Source of the DNA: JBBRMU01 sp038230655
Lineage (GTDB): Bacteria > Patescibacteriota > Microgenomatia > UBA1406 > GWC2-37-13
Reading direction: 5' to 3'
Assembly: GCA_038230655.1 (NCBI GenBank)
Contig: JBBRMU010000001.1
Span: 47,126-111,125, forward strand
Length of the DNA stretch: 64,000 nucleotides
The notes beneath the pieces are model-generated. The model was not told where the DNA came from. It did no database searches and worked only from the letters and a program-made list of their open reading frames with translations. The position numbers and the translations under genes are program-made. Each line of letters opens with the position of its first letter. Position 1 is the stretch's first letter. Below, piece by piece: positions 1 through 8,083 of the stretch.

Positions 1-1
1 A

Positions 2-979
2 CCCAACGTTGGAGTTGTCGAAGTTCCCAATGAACGACTACCAGTTCTAGCTAAAATCGTTAGAACTGAAAAAATTATCCCTGCGATTGTTGAGTTTTAT
101 GATATTGCAGGACTTGTTAAAGGTGCTTCGAAAGGAGAAGGTCTCGGCAATAAGTTTTTATCTCACATCAAAGAAGTCGCAGCCATCGTGCATGTTGTCA
201 GGCTTTTTGAAGATGGTGACATTATCCATGTTGCAAATAAAATAGATGCTTTATCAGATATTCAGACCGTTGACACAGAACTCATTCTTGCAGACTTGGA
301 AACTCTCAGTAGGCAACACGAGCCAAAAATGAATGCTACGAAAGATCAGTTGGCAGCATATAAAGTAGTTAAGATCCTTAAGAAAAAACTCAATGAAGGT
401 TTACCAGCTAGAAAAATCGAGTTAGATGATGAGCAAAAGGGATTAATTCAACAGCTAAATCTTCTAACAATGAAACCGATTTTTTATGTCTTTAATGTTT
501 CTGAGGATCAACTAGCAAAACATACTGAAATAGAACAACAGATCAACAAAGTATTAAAAGAAATGAATGATGAAGGTATTGGTTATATTTACCTCTGCGC
601 AAAGCTCGAAAACGAAATTGTGAGCTTCTCCCCTTCTGAGCAAAAAGAGTATCTTCAACAGTTCGACTTGCAGGAAACAGGCCTCAATAGATTAATAAAA
701 AAGGCCTATGAAATTTTAGGGCTTATCTCATTTTTAACCGCGGGAGAAAAAGAAGTCAGAGCTTGGACTATACCATTAGGCACATTAGCTCCACAAGCAG
801 CCGGCACTATTCACACAGACTTTGAAAAACACTTTATAAAAGCTGACATTGTAGCTTTTGATGACTTTGTTTCCACAAATGGCTGGGTAAAGGCCCGAGA
901 ACAGGGCAAAGTTCAGATTGTTGGCAAGGACTTTATGATGAAAGACGGTGAAGTTGTTGAGTTTAAGGTTGGTGTATAG
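2..979 (+). CDS. ychF: Redox-regulated ATPase/GTPase YchF (Obg family), 5' end outside the window
   Basis: The reading frame is open from base 2, so the first visible ATG (188) is internal and the true start lies left of the window. About 325 residues are visible of a family that is usually about 360. The G3/switch II region reads DIAGLVKGASKGEGLGN, which is typical of YchF. An NxxE-type base-recognition motif (FNVSED) replaces the NKxD of true GTPases; YchF prefers ATP for this reason. The last ~85 residues form the TGS domain. YchF proteins bind ribosomes and act in translation and stress responses. The missing part is the P-loop segment. Confidence 0.95.
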   Translation, partial: PNVGVVEVPNERLPVLAKIVRTEKIIPAIVEFYDIAGLVKGASKGEGLGNKFLSHIKEVAAIVHVVRLFEDGDIIHVANKIDALSDIQTVDTELILADLETLSRQHEPKMNATKDQLAAYKVVKILKKKLNEGLPARKIELDDEQKGLIQQLNLLTMKPIFYVFNVSEDQLAKHTEIEQQINKVLKEMNDEGIGYIYLCAKLENEIVSFSPSEQKEYLQQFDLQETGLNRLIKKAYEILGLISFLTAGEKEVRAWTIPLGTLAPQAAGTIHTDFEKHFIKADIVAFDDFVSTNGWVKAREQGKVQIVGKDFMMKDGEVVEFKVGV

Positions 980-1035
980 CCCTTTTTTTGTGTTATAATC
1001 TCCAGATAAGCAGTCTACCCCATTAGATAAATACT

Positions 1036-1956
1036 ATGCCAGAAGAAAAAGAACATTTTCATATTCATTTACCACACCACCATGAACAGCATCCTCCCCT
1101 TTTGTCTAACACCACATGGGAAGTGGTACAGTTAGCCCGCCATCCTCAACGTCCACATAGCCTCGACTACTTCAAAGGACCACATCGGATTTTATCTGAC
1201 TTTGTGGAGCTTCATGGTGATAGAGTGTATGGAGATGACCCGGCAATTGTCGGTGGAGTCGGAGTTTTTGAAGGCCAGACTGTGATGGTCATCGGTCATC
1301 AGAAAGGCCATACGACAAAAGCAAATATCGCCTGCAACTTTGGAATGCCCAAAGCCGAAGGATTTCGTAAAGCAGAACGCCTTATGAAACAAGCTGCTCG
1401 GTTTGACTACCCTATTTTGACTTTTCTGGACACACAGGGAGCAGATCCATCAAAAGAATCTGAAGAGAGAGGGATTGCTCAAGCAATTGCTAAAAACCTA
1501 GCAGTCATGCAGAGTATTGAGGTTCCTATTATTGTAACTGTAATTGGAGAGGGAGGTAGCGGTGGGGCTCTGGGAATCGGGATTGGTGACCGAGTATTAA
1601 TGTTAGCAAACTCAATTTTTACCGTGGCTAGCCCCGAACCCGCTGCTGCGATATTATGGCACGACGCCAAACAAGCTGCTGCAGCAGCTGAAGCAATGCG
1701 CATTACTGCTCAAGATAATTTAAACTTCGGGTTTGCCGCTGAAATAATTCCTGAGCCAGAGGGAGGAGCTCATATGAACCACTCTGCTACCATAAAAGCC
1801 GTACGAGAAGCTATCTCACGTCATCTGACTGAGATACAGACAACATACGATCTACGATCAGAAAAAGGCAAAAGGCATCTAGTCGTAGATCGTAGACAGA
1901 GATATAAAAATATGGGAGCTTTTACCGATATTCCTCCTAATAATAATTCAACTTGA
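1036..1956 (+). CDS. accA: Acetyl-CoA carboxylase carboxyltransferase subunit alpha
   Basis: This 306-residue protein has the family's usual length. It carries the carboxyltransferase crotonase-like fold, including GEGGSGGALGIGIGDRV, which contributes to the oxyanion hole, and ASPEPAAAILW. The N-terminus is unusually rich in His (HIHLPHHHEQH). AccA with AccD transfers carboxylate from biotin to acetyl-CoA to give malonyl-CoA, the first step of fatty acid synthesis. No accD, accB or accC is adjacent. A TATAAT box near 995 lies about 35 nt upstream. The presence of accA matters because many CPR genomes lack fatty acid synthesis. It could pair with the acyl-ACP desaturase gene at 43.5-44.5 kb. 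Confidence 0.93.
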   Translation: MPEEKEHFHIHLPHHHEQHPPLLSNTTWEVVQLARHPQRPHSLDYFKGPHRILSDFVELHGDRVYGDDPAIVGGVGVFEGQTVMVIGHQKGHTTKANIACNFGMPKAEGFRKAERLMKQAARFDYPILTFLDTQGADPSKESEERGIAQAIAKNLAVMQSIEVPIIVTVIGEGGSGGALGIGIGDRVLMLANSIFTVASPEPAAAILWHDAKQAAAAAEAMRITAQDNLNFGFAAEIIPEPEGGAHMNHSATIKAVREAISRHLTEIQTTYDLRSEKGKRHLVVDRRQRYKNMGAFTDIPPNNNST

Positions 1957-2808
1957 CCGTAGATATCTCAAGTATGCCCTTGGGAATCTCAAAGCGGAAA
2001 ATAGAGAAAAAATAACTCCTTGATATCCATCCAAAATACCTTTGTGCCTTATCTGAGTAAGGAAAAACCAGCTTAGTGGTTTTATTAAAATAAAGTCAAC
2101 GCTAGTAATGAGGTTCTTCTTTATCTTACCCTGTCTCATTTCATCAACGATTAAATTTATATATCGGGAGTTTCTTTCTATGTATCTTTTAAATGTCGGA
2201 GAGTCATAGTGATACAGGTCATTTTGAAGCCAGCCGACTCTCCCTTCAACCTGCATGACCTCATGTACACTTTTTGCTGGTAGATGAGCCTTGCCCTTTT
2301 TTACGAGGCGGATTGCGCCATCTGGATATACGCCACCATACTTTAAAAATTTTCCTAAAAAGTAATTCAGTCTAGGTAGATAAAAGGCGACATACGGACC
2401 TTCTTCCTCACCTACTCTGCCATCTCGTTTATCTATAAGTTTCTGATGTTTCAAAAACAGTTTTTTGCTCGGCAGGCCCTCTTCATACTTAGTTACGTAA
2501 TCATTCGTCATTGCAATCACTTCTTTAATCTCGCTTGCTAGTGCAGGGCTCACAACCTCATCAGCATCAAGCTGTAAGATCCACTCCCCTTTCGCCCCGT
2601 CCATCGCTTTTTGTTTATTAATATGAAAGATTGGGTGATTGTCTGCAACTATTACTTTAGCTGAGTTTTTTTTTGCTATCTCAACGGTATTATCAGTTGA
2701 ACTTCCATCTACTACTATAATTTCGTCTGCGATACCCTTCACAGCAGCCAGGCACCGACCAATAGTGGCTTCTTCATTATATGTGGCTAGACAGACTGAG
2801 AGTTTCAT
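1948..2808 (-). CDS. Glycosyltransferase family 2
   Basis: This is a 286-residue single-domain GT-A glycosyltransferase. The start shows the classic ATYNEEATIGRCL segment, followed by EIIVVDGSSTDNT and the metal-binding motif LQLDADE (DxD). The architecture resembles WaaE/KdtX-like GT2 enzymes that extend lipid- or surface-linked glycans in the cytoplasm. The C-terminus is basic and aromatic (LRFPRAYLRYLRSS), suggesting peripheral membrane binding. It converges with accA and overlaps its 3' end by 9 nt. A TATAAT box ends 8 nt before the ATG, so it is probably leaderless. The sugar donor and acceptor cannot be told. Confidence 0.85.
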   Translation of the reverse strand: MKLSVCLATYNEEATIGRCLAAVKGIADEIIVVDGSSTDNTVEIAKKNSAKVIVADNHPIFHINKQKAMDGAKGEWILQLDADEVVSPALASEIKEVIAMTNDYVTKYEEGLPSKKLFLKHQKLIDKRDGRVGEEEGPYVAFYLPRLNYFLGKFLKYGGVYPDGAIRLVKKGKAHLPAKSVHEVMQVEGRVGWLQNDLYHYDSPTFKRYIERNSRYINLIVDEMRQGKIKKNLITSVDFILIKPLSWFFLTQIRHKGILDGYQGVIFSLFSALRFPRAYLRYLRSS

Positions 2809-2815
2809 AGAATCT

Positions 2816-2821
2816 ATTATA
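2816..2821 (-). promoter_or_regulatory. -10 box of the GT2 gene
   Basis: The minus strand reads TATAAT; its last T lies 8 nt before the ATG at 2808. The implied transcript has almost no 5' leader. Confidence 0.6.
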
Positions 2822-2846
2822 ATATATCTGAATTAATTGGTTTTGA

Positions 2847-2852
2847 TATAAT
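2847..2852 (+). promoter_or_regulatory. Extended -10 box of def
   Basis: TGA-TATAAT, with the last T exactly 7 nt before the A of the def start codon. The expected transcription start coincides with the ATG, so the mRNA would be leaderless. Confidence 0.7.
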
Positions 2853-2858
2853 ATCTTC

Positions 2859-3407
2859 ATGCTCAAGATCGTTAGTGTTCCCAATAAAATTCTAAACTCG
2901 CCAACCAAGCCTGTAACGAAGTTTGATGGGCCCCTTAAAAAACTTGTTATTGACATGGAAGAGACACTGATAGCGCAGGTTGATCCTCAAGGAGTTGGAC
3001 TGGCCGCAACACAGATCGGTCAGAGCCTCTCTCTATTCATTATGAGGCCAGACCCAGATAGCGATACAAAAGTTTTTATCAATCCCAAAATTTTAAGTTT
3101 TGCTCAAAAAGTTCCTAACGAAGTGACTGCAAAAAGAAAACGAAAGAAGAATACTCCTCTTGAAGGTTGCCTCTCTATTCCCCGAATTTGGTCTCCCGTT
3201 AAAAGAGCATATAAGGTCCTGGTGGAATATCAGGATAACGGCGGCAAAGTATTTCAAAACTGGTTTGAAGACTTTGAGGCAGTTATAGTCCAGCATGAAG
3301 TAGATCATCTTAACGGCATTCTTTTTACCCAGCGGGCATTAGAGCAAAATACCCAGTTATTTGAAGAAAAAGATGGTGAGCTTGAGAAGATAGACTCAAA
3401 TCTTTAG
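2859..3407 (+). CDS. def: Peptide deformylase
   Basis: All three family motifs are present: GVGLAATQIG (motif 1), EGCLSIPR (motif 2, metal-binding Cys) and QHEVDHLNG (motif 3, HExxH with catalytic Glu). The 182-residue length is normal. It removes the formyl group from nascent N-terminal Met in the cytoplasm. A basic insertion (AKRKRKKNTP) precedes motif 2. It converges with rpmB, and the stop codons overlap by about 4 nt. The start is set by the -10 box 7 nt upstream. Confidence 0.95.
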   Translation: MLKIVSVPNKILNSPTKPVTKFDGPLKKLVIDMEETLIAQVDPQGVGLAATQIGQSLSLFIMRPDPDSDTKVFINPKILSFAQKVPNEVTAKRKRKKNTPLEGCLSIPRIWSPVKRAYKVLVEYQDNGGKVFQNWFEDFEAVIVQHEVDHLNGILFTQRALEQNTQLFEEKDGELEKIDSNL

Positions 3408-3688
3408 ACAGTTGCAACTGGAGTTTCAGCTTCAACCTTATAGTGGGCGAGCTTTAAAAATGGCCTTTTCCCGTCATTCATATCTTTTTTAACTCTTTTA
3501 AGACATTTATTGCAGAGTTTTATCCGTTTTTCTTCTGAATCCTCAACAATAGTTACATTCTGAAGGTTAGGTAGAAAAATCCGCTGAGTTTTAGGAGCTC
3601 TTTTTTTCCATCGTCCACCAGCAACACCTCTGTGGTGAGTATGGGAACGACCGTATAAAGCGCCTTTTTCGCAGTGATAACAAATCAT
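3404..3688 (-). CDS. rpmB: 50S ribosomal protein L28, zinc-ribbon form
   Basis: This 94-residue basic protein begins MICYHCEKGALYGRSHTH, and later has LCNKCLKRV. The two CxxC pairs suggest the zinc-binding form of L28. The core HHRGVAGGRWKKRAPKTQRIFLPNLQ matches the L28 signature. It has a short acidic/Thr tail. It is a component of the large ribosomal subunit and a solo gene, convergent with def. Confidence 0.9.
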   Translation of the reverse strand: MICYHCEKGALYGRSHTHHRGVAGGRWKKRAPKTQRIFLPNLQNVTIVEDSEEKRIKLCNKCLKRVKKDMNDGKRPFLKLAHYKVEAETPVATV

Positions 3689-3776
3689 AGGATAATAAAC
3701 AGTAGCTTTAAAATAAGCTCTTTTTATGTTAACATAGAACTATCAGAAAATCAATCCCAAGATTGGAATATTACCT

Positions 3777-4418
3777 ATGATCCAAACCTTATTTAGCAAC
3801 CCTTTAGTGTTCGTTCTATCCTTATTTGCTTTGATCGTCTCTGTCACTATACATGAGTTTTCACATGCACTGGCGGCAGATAAACTTGGTGATCCCACTC
3901 CCCGACTTCAGGGCAGACTGACATTAAACCCTCTCAAACATCTTGATCCGCTTGGTACAGTCATGATTTTGCTTATCGGTTTTGGCTGGGGCAAGCCTGT
4001 TACCTTTGATCCATTTAATCTACAAAATCCTAGGAAAGATGCAGCACTTATCTCAATTGCCGGCCCTGTCTCTAATTTTATTTTGGCTTTAATACTCTCT
4101 ATTCTGCTTAGACTGTTCATATTTCTACATATAAATTTTTTAATTATTATAGGATTTTTTATCTTCGTGCCAATTATCAAGTTATCTGTACTGTTGGGCA
4201 TATTCAATCTCATACCTATTCACCCCTTAGATGGGTTTAAAGTCGTTGGCGGAATACTTCCGCGAGAACAAGCTGACGAGTGGTATAGTCTTCAAAAGTA
4301 TGGGATGATCATCCTTCTCTTTCTTATCTTTCCCCTAAACGGGAGGACATCGATGTTAGATATATTATGGAAACCTGTCCAGATGTTTATTCTTCCTCTT
4401 TTCCTTCCCTCATTTTAA
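3777..4418 (+). CDS. Site-2 protease family (M50) membrane metalloprotease
   Basis: This 213-residue polytopic membrane protein has the zinc motif HEFSH at residues ~26-30 in the first hydrophobic segment and the second metal-binding motif region NLIPIHPLDG at ~145-154. It has no PDZ domain, so it matches the short S2P-like group (similar to SpoIVFB or YwhC/YdjC types) rather than RseP. These enzymes cut transmembrane segments of substrates in the membrane; the substrate is unknown. The next gene is another HExxH metallopeptidase 11 nt downstream. Confidence 0.88.
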   Translation: MIQTLFSNPLVFVLSLFALIVSVTIHEFSHALAADKLGDPTPRLQGRLTLNPLKHLDPLGTVMILLIGFGWGKPVTFDPFNLQNPRKDAALISIAGPVSNFILALILSILLRLFIFLHINFLIIIGFFIFVPIIKLSVLLGIFNLIPIHPLDGFKVVGGILPREQADEWYSLQKYGMIILLFLIFPLNGRTSMLDILWKPVQMFILPLFLPSF

Positions 4419-4429
4419 ACCCAGTCTTT

Positions 4430-4822
4430 ATGAAGAAAAATCTTAAAGAAATTTGCCGGAAATTTACCGGCAAACTCATCGGGACCTCTATAATGAAGCT
4501 CTATGTATGTGAGACAATCTCTTTCATGCCAGATGATATTACTGAGTTTGTAACCCAGAACTGCTGGTTTCTGAGTTCCATGGAAAATGCCTGGGCCTTT
4601 ACTTTTACGGGTAACGACCTTGCAGATAAGCATCTTATTTTTTTGAGTGACGACCTATTACTACAGCGGGTTGAACAAATCAGATTTATCATTGCTCACG
4701 AAGTCGGCCATGTAGTACTTGGACACCGGAACTCGGTCATGGTTAGACAAAGCAAAAAAGAAATACAAAAGCAGGAAAAAGAAGCCGATACTTTCGCTCA
4801 AACTTACCTTATCATGGAGTAG
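4430..4822 (+). CDS. ImmA/IrrE-like zinc metallopeptidase
   Basis: The frame opens at 4367 inside the upstream gene. The ATG at 4430 (MKKNLKEICRKF) is preferred because it begins just after the upstream stop; an ATG at 4493 is also possible. The protein has about 130 residues. HEVGHVVLGH at residues ~89-98 and a downstream EKEADTFAQTYL Glu-rich helix give the HExxH...E(x)xxA layout of ImmA/IrrE (DUF955) peptidases. In other systems these cut repressors. There is no HTH domain or repressor next to it. Overlap and spacing suggest co-transcription with the site-2 protease. Confidence 0.7.
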   Translation: MKKNLKEICRKFTGKLIGTSIMKLYVCETISFMPDDITEFVTQNCWFLSSMENAWAFTFTGNDLADKHLIFLSDDLLLQRVEQIRFIIAHEVGHVVLGHRNSVMVRQSKKEIQKQEKEADTFAQTYLIME

Positions 4823-5504
4823 GACTAGCCGCAGCCTTGCGCAAACACCTTATATAGTCCTGAGTACTACATCCCTGGCCAAACTTCGTTTTTATTGTGC
4901 TGCAGCTTGTATATTTACAGCTGGCTGCTGTTGGAGCAGTTGTTACAGAATTGTTGCCTGAAGTGGAATTAGGAATGACCAAATGTTGGACTGGTGTTGC
5001 CGACAGTGTCTTGGCGGGAATTGTTAGTTTTGGTTTGGCGGACGAGGTTGCATCCGATGTACCGTCAGTGGAAGATGTACTAAAAGACCATGGCACACCA
5101 TCGTTGTCAAAACATGAACTCCCTATCTGAATTCTAAAGTAGTACGTCGCGCCTGCCTGCAGCCCCTCAATTGTTTTAGAGTGGTCCGTCGTCGGGCTTT
5201 CTTCAGGCGCATAGTCAGGAGTAGCCTTCGAGGCAGAGTCGGTTGTCTTGCAGCTTAAAACAGCATCCATGTTGTTTGAGTAAAGAATTTGCCCCTGGTC
5301 AGACGAACCTGTTGTCCATGTGATTTTAACTGAGTTTGGAGAGTTGGGGCTGATTGTTACATCTAGAGGTTTATCATCACTTGCCTTTGTCAGTCCTCCC
5401 CTACCTAAAAGCACAACAATCACTAAAGCAGCTACTACCAGACCAATGAGAATTGGAATTTTTTTCGAAATATGCATTTTAGGCGGAATCGGTGTTGTGT
5501 CCAT
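4812..5504 (-). CDS. Membrane-anchored fibronectin type III-like surface protein
   Basis: This 230-residue protein has one N-terminal transmembrane anchor (residues ~13-37) and an extracytoplasmic FN3/purple-acid-phosphatase-N-like domain (about 44-145: LDVTISPNSPNSVKITWTT, then LQAGATYYFRIQIGS). A Ser/Thr linker leads to a short Cys-rich C-terminal segment (CKYTSCSTIKTKFGQGC...YIRC) likely held by disulfides. It is the last gene of the minus-strand surface cluster, 3 nt after the LPDTG protein. No catalytic motif is visible. It overlaps the 3' end of the ImmA-like gene on the opposite strand by 11 nt. Confidence 0.7.
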   Translation of the reverse strand: MDTTPIPPKMHISKKIPILIGLVVAALVIVVLLGRGGLTKASDDKPLDVTISPNSPNSVKITWTTGSSDQGQILYSNNMDAVLSCKTTDSASKATPDYAPEESPTTDHSKTIEGLQAGATYYFRIQIGSSCFDNDGVPWSFSTSSTDGTSDATSSAKPKLTIPAKTLSATPVQHLVIPNSTSGNNSVTTAPTAASCKYTSCSTIKTKFGQGCSTQDYIRCLRKAAASPTP

Positions 5505-5507
5505 ATT

Positions 5508-6194
5508 TTAGAGTAAAATTTTTACAATACCTCCTACTAAGACTAGCAAAACTCCTAACACTGTAATCGATGTCAAATTTGAGACTGTACCTGTGTCTGG
5601 AAGCTTTGTGAGAGGTGTTGGCGTAGCTAATATGCTCGGTGCAAGAGTTGGTGTTGCAGTCGGCGTAGAACTACCTCCAATTCCACCAGTAACAGTTGCT
5701 GTTTGATTTGAACTACATACAAGTACATTGGTTCCGTCGATATTGGATGGCTCATACTTAATAACTTTAGAACTTGTACCTGAGTTAGCATCACAGTAAT
5801 ACTGGACGGCTGTTGAGGCATTCTTTAAAACAACGAAAGTAATCGTTGCAATAGTTCCGTCGCCTGTTTTAGATGATGCCACATCATTGACTGTACCATA
5901 AATAGAGACTTTACCTGGTGTTTGAGAGTTAGTTACTGATGGAAAGTATGTGCCGGGAGTTATGCTTTGGACCTGAAGAGCTGTTGAGTCGTATGTTACA
6001 ATCGCATCGGTGCTTGAAATAGTGCTTGAGCCAGGACTTACAATGACTGCAGCATCAAAAGTACTCCCTACTTCTGCTGAGTAAGATGGCAGGTCAAATT
6101 TTAATGCAGCATTGGACACAGCAAATATAGGTGCCACGTTTATGAAAACGCCTATGATTGCTGCGAGAACGATAGCTATTTTTTTTAGTTTCAT
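5508..6194 (-). CDS. Cohesin-domain protein with LPXTG cell-wall sorting signal
   Basis: This 228-residue secreted protein has a signal peptide (1-25) and a cohesin-type beta domain (~28-165: LKFDLPSYSAEVGSTFDAAV, IVTYDSTALQV, GDGTIATITFVVL). A Thr/Pro linker follows. The C-terminal sorting signal is LPDTG at ~199-203, then a hydrophobic helix and a short tail with Lys. Cohesins bind dockerins; two dockerin proteins are encoded directly upstream in the same cluster. The sortase encoded at 60615-61337 is the obvious candidate to process it. Cohesin-fold domains also occur outside cellulosomes, so binding is inferred. Confidence 0.82.
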   Translation of the reverse strand: MKLKKIAIVLAAIIGVFINVAPIFAVSNAALKFDLPSYSAEVGSTFDAAVIVSPGSSTISSTDAIVTYDSTALQVQSITPGTYFPSVTNSQTPGKVSIYGTVNDVASSKTGDGTIATITFVVLKNASTAVQYYCDANSGTSSKVIKYEPSNIDGTNVLVCSSNQTATVTGGIGGSSTPTATPTLAPSILATPTPLTKLPDTGTVSNLTSITVLGVLLVLVGGIVKILL

Positions 6195-6198
6195 TTCT

Positions 6199-6819
6199 TT
6201 ATAAAATTTTAACCGACACTGAGTTTAGGTTTGGTTTAAACTCGTAGTATTTCGAGTCAATCATTCTAGTTTTTTCATTTTTTATCTCTTGCTTTAGTTC
6301 TATTGTAGTACTCGATTCTTTCAGAGTTACAAAGTTTACTACCACAATATCTTCATCATTTAACATCGTGGGTGTTTTTGATGCAGAAACCTTAGTACCT
6401 GTTATAGATATCTGCCCTTTTTTCTTAGTGAAAGAACTTATCTGAAACTGGCTCTCTCTAGGAAGAACCTTAGAAACTAATAATACGCTAGGGTCATAAG
6501 TAATAAGAACATCAAAACCTGCTATTTCTTTACCTTCAGAGTTTCCTTTTACAGTGACTGGTAGTAGCCTTCCTACATTGAACTTACGAGTATTTTCTTT
6601 TATAGATATATTAAAGCTACCACCTGGAACTACTGGATGATTAACTGGCACAGGAGTATTACTTACTTGTGCTTTAGTAGTTATTTCAGGATTCCTAGGC
6701 TGATTCTTACCCAATACTCCTAAAAATAAACCTATTGCAACAAATATTACTAATAATATGACTATGCTATTTCTCAGTAAATTACTCTGAGATGAAACTT
6801 CGTTTTTCTTTTTTTCCAT
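6199..6819 (-). CDS. Membrane-anchored cohesin-like domain protein
   Basis: 206 residues with a single N-terminal transmembrane anchor (~17-37), then one cohesin-like domain to the end (IAGFDVLITYDPSVLLVSKV, GQISITGTKV, DIVVVNFVTLKES). There is no sorting signal and no dockerin. It lies 4 nt upstream of the LPDTG gene and 22 nt after the dockerin protein gene. It could be a membrane-held receptor, parallel to the wall-anchored LPDTG protein. Assignment rests on the strand pattern and spacing of the cohesin motifs. Confidence 0.65.
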   Translation of the reverse strand: MEKKKNEVSSQSNLLRNSIVILLVIFVAIGLFLGVLGKNQPRNPEITTKAQVSNTPVPVNHPVVPGGSFNISIKENTRKFNVGRLLPVTVKGNSEGKEIAGFDVLITYDPSVLLVSKVLPRESQFQISSFTKKKGQISITGTKVSASKTPTMLNDEDIVVVNFVTLKESSTTIELKQEIKNEKTRMIDSKYYEFKPNLNSVSVKIL

Positions 6820-6841
6820 AAATTAACTTGAACTTTTATAT

Positions 6842-8080
6842 CTATTGCGCTTCTGGATCATCGTACTTAATTCCTAATGCTGCGATTACTATTGAGTAGT
6901 CTTGAGTATCTATATTTCCATCTAAATTTACGTCAGCAGCAGTTAAAACTGCTGCAGTTCTGTCATTAAAATGGTCTACTATATATGCCGTGTCTACTGA
7001 GTCTATTAAGCCGTCTTGAGCATTTTGCGTACTTGGACTTATTGGTAAATCACCTGCTAGTTGTGTAATTCCTCTCATATCTATAATATTTGCGCCGAGG
7101 TTAAGATGAATACCATAGTTTGCACAGTTATAGGTTCCTGGAGTCGTCTCAGTTGGGGTGCTTACACAAACTCGCTTCTGTAGGTGCTTCGGCCCTTTTA
7201 CATATAAAGTATAGGCAGTATTAACTCCTCCTATACTGACAACGTTAATGTTCATGGATCCTGTCCAAATGCCTAGTGGGCCACTCGTGAATGTGACAAC
7301 TTGTGAATAACTTTCATTTGTGGCTACGCTTACTAATTTAACCTTGACTGCCATAGTAGCCGCAGGCGTTAAGTCTTTGGTAATACCTTGGAACCTTAAA
7401 TCCATATTGAGTGTTGTATTACCAGAAGGGGTTGGTGTTGCTGTTGGTGATACAGAAACTGATGGTGAAATTGTTGTAACAGGAGTTCCTGTGAACGACG
7501 TATTTGAGACTGACAAAGTACTCGAGTTAACCGGTACTAGATCTAGACGGTACAGCTGTTCTAAAGCTACCAAATTACCCATAAATGTAAAGTTGGAGGT
7601 TGTAAAATTCTGATCTATAACTGTTAAATGAATAGTCGCAACAGCTGTATCTTGATTTACTACAACAGATGCAGAGTTGAATATTTCTCCTTGAAGTACT
7701 AGTCTACCTGTAGCATTGGCTTGAGTTAAATCTGTTGAGTCTCCTAAACCAGTCGTAACTCTGCCTAAAGTATAGGTTACATTTGTAATTCGTATTTTGG
7801 TTCTGTCAAAAGAGCCTAAGATCCGATAGCCTTGTATTGATAATGGACCGCTAACTTGTCCAAGTTTGATAGCTACCGGGACATCCTGTTGAGGTGGGGC
7901 TACAACAGATGCTGGAACGAATTGTAAAGTTGCAAACTCACCAGTACTCGCTTTTGTCTTCCTTTGATAATTTTTGCTTAAAATTGTAAAAAAAACAACA
8001 GTAACTATAACAGCGAATATTATTAATAAACTTACTGTTCTGTTATAGGTGTTTTCTGAAGTGGTAAAACTTTTTGTCAT
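6842..8080 (-). CDS. Membrane-anchored protein with cohesin-like and type I dockerin domains
   Basis: 412 residues. A transmembrane anchor (~15-37) is followed by a cohesin-like domain (~45-195: LGQVSGPLSIQGYRILGSFD, AVATIHLTVID), a Thr/Pro linker (~203-222), a beta-rich domain, and a C-terminal dockerin (~348-408). The dockerin shows two Ca-binding loops, DGLIDSVDTAYIV and DVNLDGNIDTQDYSIV, the usual duplicated F-hand. Carrying both a receptor-like and a ligand-like domain makes it a scaffold-type protein. It begins 3 nt after the stop of the SLH-dockerin gene. Confidence 0.78.
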   Translation of the reverse strand: MTKSFTTSENTYNRTVSLLIIFAVIVTVVFFTILSKNYQRKTKASTGEFATLQFVPASVVAPPQQDVPVAIKLGQVSGPLSIQGYRILGSFDRTKIRITNVTYTLGRVTTGLGDSTDLTQANATGRLVLQGEIFNSASVVVNQDTAVATIHLTVIDQNFTTSNFTFMGNLVALEQLYRLDLVPVNSSTLSVSNTSFTGTPVTTISPSVSVSPTATPTPSGNTTLNMDLRFQGITKDLTPAATMAVKVKLVSVATNESYSQVVTFTSGPLGIWTGSMNINVVSIGGVNTAYTLYVKGPKHLQKRVCVSTPTETTPGTYNCANYGIHLNLGANIIDMRGITQLAGDLPISPSTQNAQDGLIDSVDTAYIVDHFNDRTAAVLTAADVNLDGNIDTQDYSIVIAALGIKYDDPEAQ

Positions 8081-8083
8081 AGT